A stretch of 24,919 nt of DNA from an uncultured Eubacteriales bacterium (GTDB lineage Bacteria; Bacillota; Clostridia; Peptostreptococcales; Anaerovoracaceae). The notes under the pieces were generated by a model. The model was given only the letters and a program-made list of their open reading frames with translations, was not told the origin of the DNA and searched no databases. The DNA lies in assembly GCA_900551415.1 (NCBI GenBank), contig URWB01000021.1:1-24919 (forward strand), written 5' to 3'. This document shows, one piece after another, positions 21,550 through 24,919 of this stretch; the stretch's first letter is position 1, and each line of letters begins with the position of its first letter. Made by a program: the position numbers and the translations under genes.

Positions 21550-21602
21550 AAAGGCGAATCGCGGCAGGCGCGGCGGTTCGCGAACCAGTTTTAGGAATCT
21601 AT

Positions 21603-23213
21603 ATGACCAGAAAATCAGAAAAACGAAGAAAAGGGAGCGGCATTCAAACGCTGCTCACGCGGCAGGAAAAGTTAAAATATCGTCTGATCCTTGAGGGGAT
21701 CGCCGTCGGCTTACTCGCCGGATTGGTCAGCTCGGCGTTTCGCTGGACCTTGATGGAGGCAGAGAGCATACGAACTTTGTTTGTGGAAAGCGCGCGGCAA
21801 AAATTGACCTTGGCTGTGCTGGGCATCTTTTTGCTCGGCGCGCTGGCGGTCTTTATCGCCGCCCTGCTAAAGCGAGAGCCTTTGATCTCCGGAAGCGGGA
21901 TTCCGCAGGTCGAAGGAGAACTGCATGGAAAGATCAACGCCAATTGGCTGGAGGTATTGCTCGCCAAATTTTTGGGAGCTGTCTGCGCCATCGGCGGCGG
22001 TTTGTCACTGGGACGGGAGGGTCCGAGCATTCAGCTTGGCGCTATGGTCGGCAAAGGCTTTTCGCGTCTGAATAACCGCTTCCGTACAGAGGAAAAACTG
22101 CTGATGACCTGCGGCGCGGGCGCGGGTCTTGCCGCTGCTTTCAGCGCGCCGTTGGCAGGCGTGGTGTTTTCGCTGGAAGAATTACACAAGAGCTTCTCGA
22201 CGGAAGTGCTGCTCAGCACGATGGCCTCAGCAATCACCGCGGACTGGATTGCGTCATATATCTTCGGTTTACGTCCGGTCTTTGATTTGACGGTGACCAA
22301 TGGGCTGCCGCTGTCACATTTTTGGATGGTCATCGTCCTCGGCATCTTCATGGGCGCGTTCGGCGTTTTTTATAACAAAGCGCTCGCCGTTTCACAGGAC
22401 TTCTTCGCGAAGCTTCCGACCGGATGGCTCAAGGCAGGGATCCCTTGCGTCTGCGTGATCCTGCTGGCGGCTCTGTATCCGGAAGCGCTGGGCAGCGGAC
22501 ACAGCCTTGTGGGTCATGTGGGCAGCGGAGCGATGACGGTCGGCGCGCTGGCGGTTCTGCTGCTGGTCAAATTTTTGTTTTCGGTCATGAGCTTCGGAAC
22601 CGGAGCGCCGGGCGGAATTTTCCTGCCGCTTTTGGTGCTGGGCTCTGTGAGCGGAGGCTTCTTTACGAAGCTCATCAGTCCGCTGGTCGGCTATTCGAAC
22701 ACATATATATCCATCTTTGTGATTCTCGGCATGGCAGGATATTTCGCGGCGATTGTCAGAGCGCCGATTACCGGCATCATTCTCATCAGTGAAATGACGG
22801 GCACGCTTTCCAATCTGCTTTCTCTGTCACTGGTTTCTCTGACCGCGTATCTGACCGCTGAGCTTCTCGGCGGTATTCCGGTATACGACCAGCTTCTGCA
22901 GCGTATGCTGCAGGGAGGTACGCCGAAGAAACCGAAAAAAAGCAACAAGGTCTTTGTCGAGAGTCAGGTACAGATCGGTTCCTTTATGGACGGTCGGACG
23001 CTTGCTGAAATCGGTTTGCCGCCTGGCAGCCTGATTGTTTCGGTGCAGCGCGCGGGTCGGGAACTGGTTCCGGGCGGGCAAACCGCGCTCGCGAGCGGAG
23101 ATACGGTCGTGGTTCTGTGTCATGAGGGCAATCTGCCGGCGGTGAACCAAACGCTTGAAGAAAAATGCCGCAGAATCATTCTCCAAAAGGATGATCCCAC
23201 GGCAAAACTGTAA
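21603..23213 (+). CDS. ClC-family H+/Cl- antiporter-type channel with TrkA-C domain
   Basis: A 536-residue membrane protein with about a dozen hydrophobic segments between residues 28 and 425. All selectivity motifs are present: GSGIP at 97-101, GREGP at 137-141 with the gating Glu139, and GTGAPGGIFLP at 332-342. The internal proton-path glutamates align with Glu192-Glu193 (SLEELHKSF), and Tyr428 (PVYDQ) matches the inner-gate tyrosine. Having both glutamates argues for a proton-coupled exchanger rather than a passive channel. The GSGIP serine points to chloride rather than the fluoride-specific branch. The C-terminal part (about 450-525) is a cytoplasmic TrkA-C domain, a likely ligand-binding regulator. 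The ribosome binding site is weak (AGGA). It ends 4 bp from the convergent XRE gene, and no terminator separates them. Confidence 0.93.
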   Translation: MTRKSEKRRKGSGIQTLLTRQEKLKYRLILEGIAVGLLAGLVSSAFRWTLMEAESIRTLFVESARQKLTLAVLGIFLLGALAVFIAALLKREPLISGSGIPQVEGELHGKINANWLEVLLAKFLGAVCAIGGGLSLGREGPSIQLGAMVGKGFSRLNNRFRTEEKLLMTCGAGAGLAAAFSAPLAGVVFSLEELHKSFSTEVLLSTMASAITADWIASYIFGLRPVFDLTVTNGLPLSHFWMVIVLGIFMGAFGVFYNKALAVSQDFFAKLPTGWLKAGIPCVCVILLAALYPEALGSGHSLVGHVGSGAMTVGALAVLLLVKFLFSVMSFGTGAPGGIFLPLLVLGSVSGGFFTKLISPLVGYSNTYISIFVILGMAGYFAAIVRAPITGIILISEMTGTLSNLLSLSLVSLTAYLTAELLGGIPVYDQLLQRMLQGGTPKKPKKSNKVFVESQVQIGSFMDGRTLAEIGLPPGSLIVSVQRAGRELVPGGQTALASGDTVVVLCHEGNLPAVNQTLEEKCRRIILQKDDPTAKL

Positions 23214-23217
23214 TCAA

Positions 23218-23628
23218 TCAAAAGATGGTGTGACGCAGCGTTTCTACATCGTGCAGATGGGCAGCCTTTTGCCGGTCCCACTCCATCAGCTTTTCGGAGT
23301 ATTCGAGCAGACGCCCCTTGGAGAATGGCGAAAGCGCGTGATAGTTGCGCAGAAGCTCAAAGGCGGATTTACTGGACATCTTGCTGCAGATCAGACCGTT
23401 TAAGAACGCGTCCGAATCCTCCTCAAAAAACAGATCCATATCGATTTCAAAGCATTGGGCGATATTGAACAGAGCCTCGGCATCGGGCGTGCGATTGCCG
23501 AGTTCATACTGCACATAGAGTGATCTTGTCATATTGACGGCTTCTGCCATACGCTGCTGACTTAACCCATGATAGGTTCGTAAAAATTTAAGATTGTTTC
23601 CGACACATTTTTGCAAGTTAAGATTCAA
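23218..23628 (-). CDS. XRE-family helix-turn-helix regulator
   Basis: A 136-residue DNA-binding protein. Its N-terminal domain (about residues 5-65) has the Cro/C1 fold signature NLKFLRTYHGLSQQRMAEAVNMTRSLYVQYELGNRTPDAEALFNIAQCFEIDMDLFF. The C-terminal part (SAFELLRNYHALSPFSKGRLLEYSEKLMEWDRQ) is helical and resembles the dimerisation region of clostridial XRE regulators. The proposed start is TTG at 23628: GGAAGGAG lies seven bases upstream, whereas the ATG at 23667 has no such site and would put that site inside the coding region. A palindrome sits in its promoter, consistent with autoregulation. It faces hbd divergently with a gap of about 320 bp. Its targets are unknown; hbd is an obvious candidate. 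Confidence 0.85.
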   Translation of the reverse strand: MNLNLQKCVGNNLKFLRTYHGLSQQRMAEAVNMTRSLYVQYELGNRTPDAEALFNIAQCFEIDMDLFFEEDSDAFLNGLICSKMSSKSAFELLRNYHALSPFSKGRLLEYSEKLMEWDRQKAAHLHDVETLRHTIF

Positions 23629-23720
23629 GGTCAAACTCCTTCCTTTTTCATAAGTACATACAAACACGCACTGCTTACGGGCTGTTTCTTTGTCCCGCTA
23701 GCTTATAGCCTTCCGCAACT

Positions 23721-23754
23721 ATTGTACTAGATTTCTTTGTGAAAAGAAAGTCAA
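23721..23754 (-). promoter_or_regulatory. Promoter region of the XRE gene with an 18-bp palindrome
   Basis: TTGACT (23754-23749) and TACAAT (23726-23721) lie 22 bases apart, longer than ideal. Between them TTTCTTT (23732-23738) and AAAGAAA (23743-23749) form a perfect inverted repeat around GTGA, a likely operator. The intergenic stretch 23629-23945 otherwise shows only the hbd promoter and leader. Confidence 0.45.
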
Positions 23755-23861
23755 TCGCGGAATTTTATCTGTTTTTTAGCAAAACAGCGCACGAAAAAGT
23801 TGAAGTTTCGTAAAAAATACAAAATACGAGGAAGAAAAGGGGTTCCTTTTTTCTGAAAGTG

Positions 23862-23870
23862 TGGTATAAT
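23862..23870 (+). promoter_or_regulatory. Extended -10 promoter of hbd
   Basis: TGGTATAAT at 23862-23870 combines a TG extension with a perfect TATAAT. The upstream -35 region is poor (TTCCTT-like), as is usual for extended -10 promoters. The leader to the ATG at 23946 is about 70 nt and contains a GTTAA/TTAAC hairpin. Confidence 0.55.
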
Positions 23871-23945
23871 GTTATATGTGAAAGGGTTAATTTTTTAACA
23901 AAACGAGACCAAAAATTTGCATTACATATTAAAGGAGGCAATTTA

Positions 23946-24797
23946 ATGAAAAAGATTGGCGTACTGGGAACAGGCACGATGGGAGCCGGCATCATTCAGG
24001 TTTTAGCGCAGAACGGCTATGAAGTGGTTATGAGAGCAAGAAGAGAAACTTCCATTGAGAAGGGTCTTGCGACTGTCAAGAAGAATCTGGACAAGATGGT
24101 CGCGAAGGAAAGAATGACCGCGGAAGAAGCGGAAGCGGTATTCGCGAGAATTCATGGCTCTACAGATATCAACATCATCGCGGATGCTGACCTGGTCATT
24201 GAGGCCGCGACCGAAGATATGGAAGCAAAGAAGGCGTTGTTCGCGGAGCTGGATAAACTCTGCAAACCGGAAACTATCATCGCTACCAATACTTCTTCCT
24301 TATCCATCACCGAAATCGCCGCGGCAACCACAAGACCGGATAAGGTCATCGGTATGCACTTCTTCAATCCGGTTCCGGCAATGAAGCTGGTTGAGATCAT
24401 CAAGGGTCTGACGACCTCTGATGAAACCAAGGATACCATCCTTGCGTTAACCGAAAAATTAGGCAAGACTCCGGTAGAAGTCGCGGAAGCGCCTGGATTC
24501 GTTGTAAACAGAATCTTAATCCCGATGATCAACGAAGGTATCGGCATCCTGGCTGACGGCGTTGCTGACGCGAAGGGCATCGACACTGCGATGAAGCTCG
24601 GCGCGAACCACCCGATGGGACCGCTGGAGTTAGGTGATCTGATCGGTCTGGACGTTGTCCTTGCGATCATGGACGTTCTCTACACAGAATACGGTGATTC
24701 CAAGTACAGAGCACACGTGCTCCTGCGCAAGATGGTTAGAGCCGGCAAGCTCGGCCGCAAGACAGGCGTTGGTTTCTACGATTACACAAAGAAATAA
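23946..24797 (+). CDS. hbd: 3-hydroxybutyryl-CoA dehydrogenase
   Basis: Hbd reduces acetoacetyl-CoA to (S)-3-hydroxybutyryl-CoA in the butyrate pathway. The 283-residue product matches the clostridial enzyme over its full length. It has the Rossmann motif GTGTMGAG at 8-15, NTSSLSITEIA with Ser117, MHFFNP with catalytic His138, and Glu150. The C-terminal dimerisation domain has EAPGFVVNRILIPMINEGIGILADG and LGANHPMGPLELGDLIGLD, ending GRKTGVGFYDYTKK. Residues 30-34 read RARRE. The acidic residue that normally ends the second strand (Arg-Asp in NAD-type clostridial Hbd) is replaced by alanine followed by two arginines, which suggests NADP(H). The ATG at 23946 follows AAGGAGG by seven bases; the frame is open back to 23859 in the promoter. 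It stands alone, without crt, bcd, etf or thl beside it. Confidence 0.96.
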   Translation: MKKIGVLGTGTMGAGIIQVLAQNGYEVVMRARRETSIEKGLATVKKNLDKMVAKERMTAEEAEAVFARIHGSTDINIIADADLVIEAATEDMEAKKALFAELDKLCKPETIIATNTSSLSITEIAAATTRPDKVIGMHFFNPVPAMKLVEIIKGLTTSDETKDTILALTEKLGKTPVEVAEAPGFVVNRILIPMINEGIGILADGVADAKGIDTAMKLGANHPMGPLELGDLIGLDVVLAIMDVLYTEYGDSKYRAHVLLRKMVRAGKLGRKTGVGFYDYTKK

Positions 24798-24821
24798 ACA
24801 CAGAAACAAACTGTAAAAAGC

Positions 24822-24856
24822 ACAGCCGGGGCAATTATCTGCTCCGGCTGTTTTTT
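24822..24856 (+). terminator. Strong terminator after hbd
   Basis: ACAGCCGGGGC (24822-24832) pairs with GCTCCGGCTGT (24841-24851, one G-U pair) around an 8-nt loop, followed by six T (24851-24856). It ends the monocistronic hbd transcript and lies immediately before the intron-like sequence. Confidence 0.9.
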
Positions 24857-24859
24857 ATG

Positions 24860-24919
24860 GTATGACGGGCATGCCGTTCGTCTGTGGTGAAAGTCCACAA
24901 GGGGCGCAGTTGCCAGCGA
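24860..24919 (+). mobile_element. Probable 5' end of a group II intron (partial, runs off the window)
   Basis: The last 60 bases begin GTATGACGGGCATGCC, close to the GUGYG-type 5' end of bacterial group II introns. They contain a hairpin TGTGG-TGAAAG-TCCACA of the kind found in domain I, then GGGGCGCAGTTGCCAGCG. The site is three bases after the T-run of the hbd terminator. Class C group II introns characteristically insert just downstream of terminator hairpins, so the location fits. No reverse transcriptase gene is visible because the window ends here. Confidence 0.55.

Noticed and set aside
21550..21602. GC-rich inverted repeat (GCGAA/TTCGC) between DUF1846 and ClC genes as terminator or riboswitch
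   Set aside because: Stem is short with no T-run. A fluoride riboswitch was considered because of the ClC gene, but the 53-bp gap shows no such motif and the channel has chloride-type residues.
1..24919. CRISPR arrays, toxin-antitoxin pairs or phage genes
   Set aside because: No regularly spaced direct repeats, no paired small genes with toxin motifs and no phage structural proteins were seen on reading both strands.

Overview
The window is a stretch of chromosome from an anaerobic, endospore-forming member of the Clostridia (Firmicutes). The evidence is spoIIR, a DUF3794/LysM spore-type protein, a clostridial-type 3-hydroxybutyryl-CoA dehydrogenase, a DUF1846 protein, strong purine-rich ribosome binding sites, and vegetative promoters close to TTGnnn-17-TAnAAT. 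Codons are rich in GCG and CGC, which creates many long antisense ORFs. I cannot name the genus; a butyrate-type fermenter of the Eubacteriales would fit.

Layout. 1-332: C-terminal end of a surface protein with a fibronectin-III-like repeat. 331-493: 13-bp inverted repeat enclosing a terminator. 546-1692: an Rpn/PD-(D/E)XK nuclease pseudogene, interrupted by about 100-140 bp of foreign-looking sequence. 1743-3050: rpsF-ssb-rpsR with a structured leader, followed by tRNA-Val(GAC). 3051-6637: a four-gene envelope cluster (xpaC-like, telA, LemA-like, TPM-domain protein). 6655-6742: back-to-back terminators. 6872-7675: cvpA-family gene on the minus strand. 7710-8225: unknown protein. 8305-9724: tadA and a membrane-anchored Ig-like protein. 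9814-11485: ispE and a GntR/FCD regulator. 11558-14188: two sporulation-linked genes, DUF3794-LysM and spoIIR. 14220-15500: minus-strand HtrA-like protease. 15589-18479: phosphohexomutase and hslO. 18564-21549: ddl, DUF1934 and DUF1846 genes. 21603-23213: ClC antiporter with a TrkA-C domain, convergent with an XRE regulator. 23862-24856: a single-gene hbd unit ending in a strong terminator. 24860-24919: what looks like the first bases of a group II intron placed directly after that terminator.

Most of the window is core housekeeping. The loci most worth a second look are: the hbd gene, whose coenzyme-binding loop looks NADP-type; the hairpin that buries the spoIIR start codon; the branched leader RNA ahead of the phosphohexomutase gene; the zinc-type S18; the palindrome in the XRE promoter; the XpaC-TelA-LemA-TPM module with its arginine-rich disordered tail; and the possible link between the intron-like right edge and the insert in the Rpn pseudogene. 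I found no CRISPR array, phage genes, complete insertion sequence or obvious defence island.
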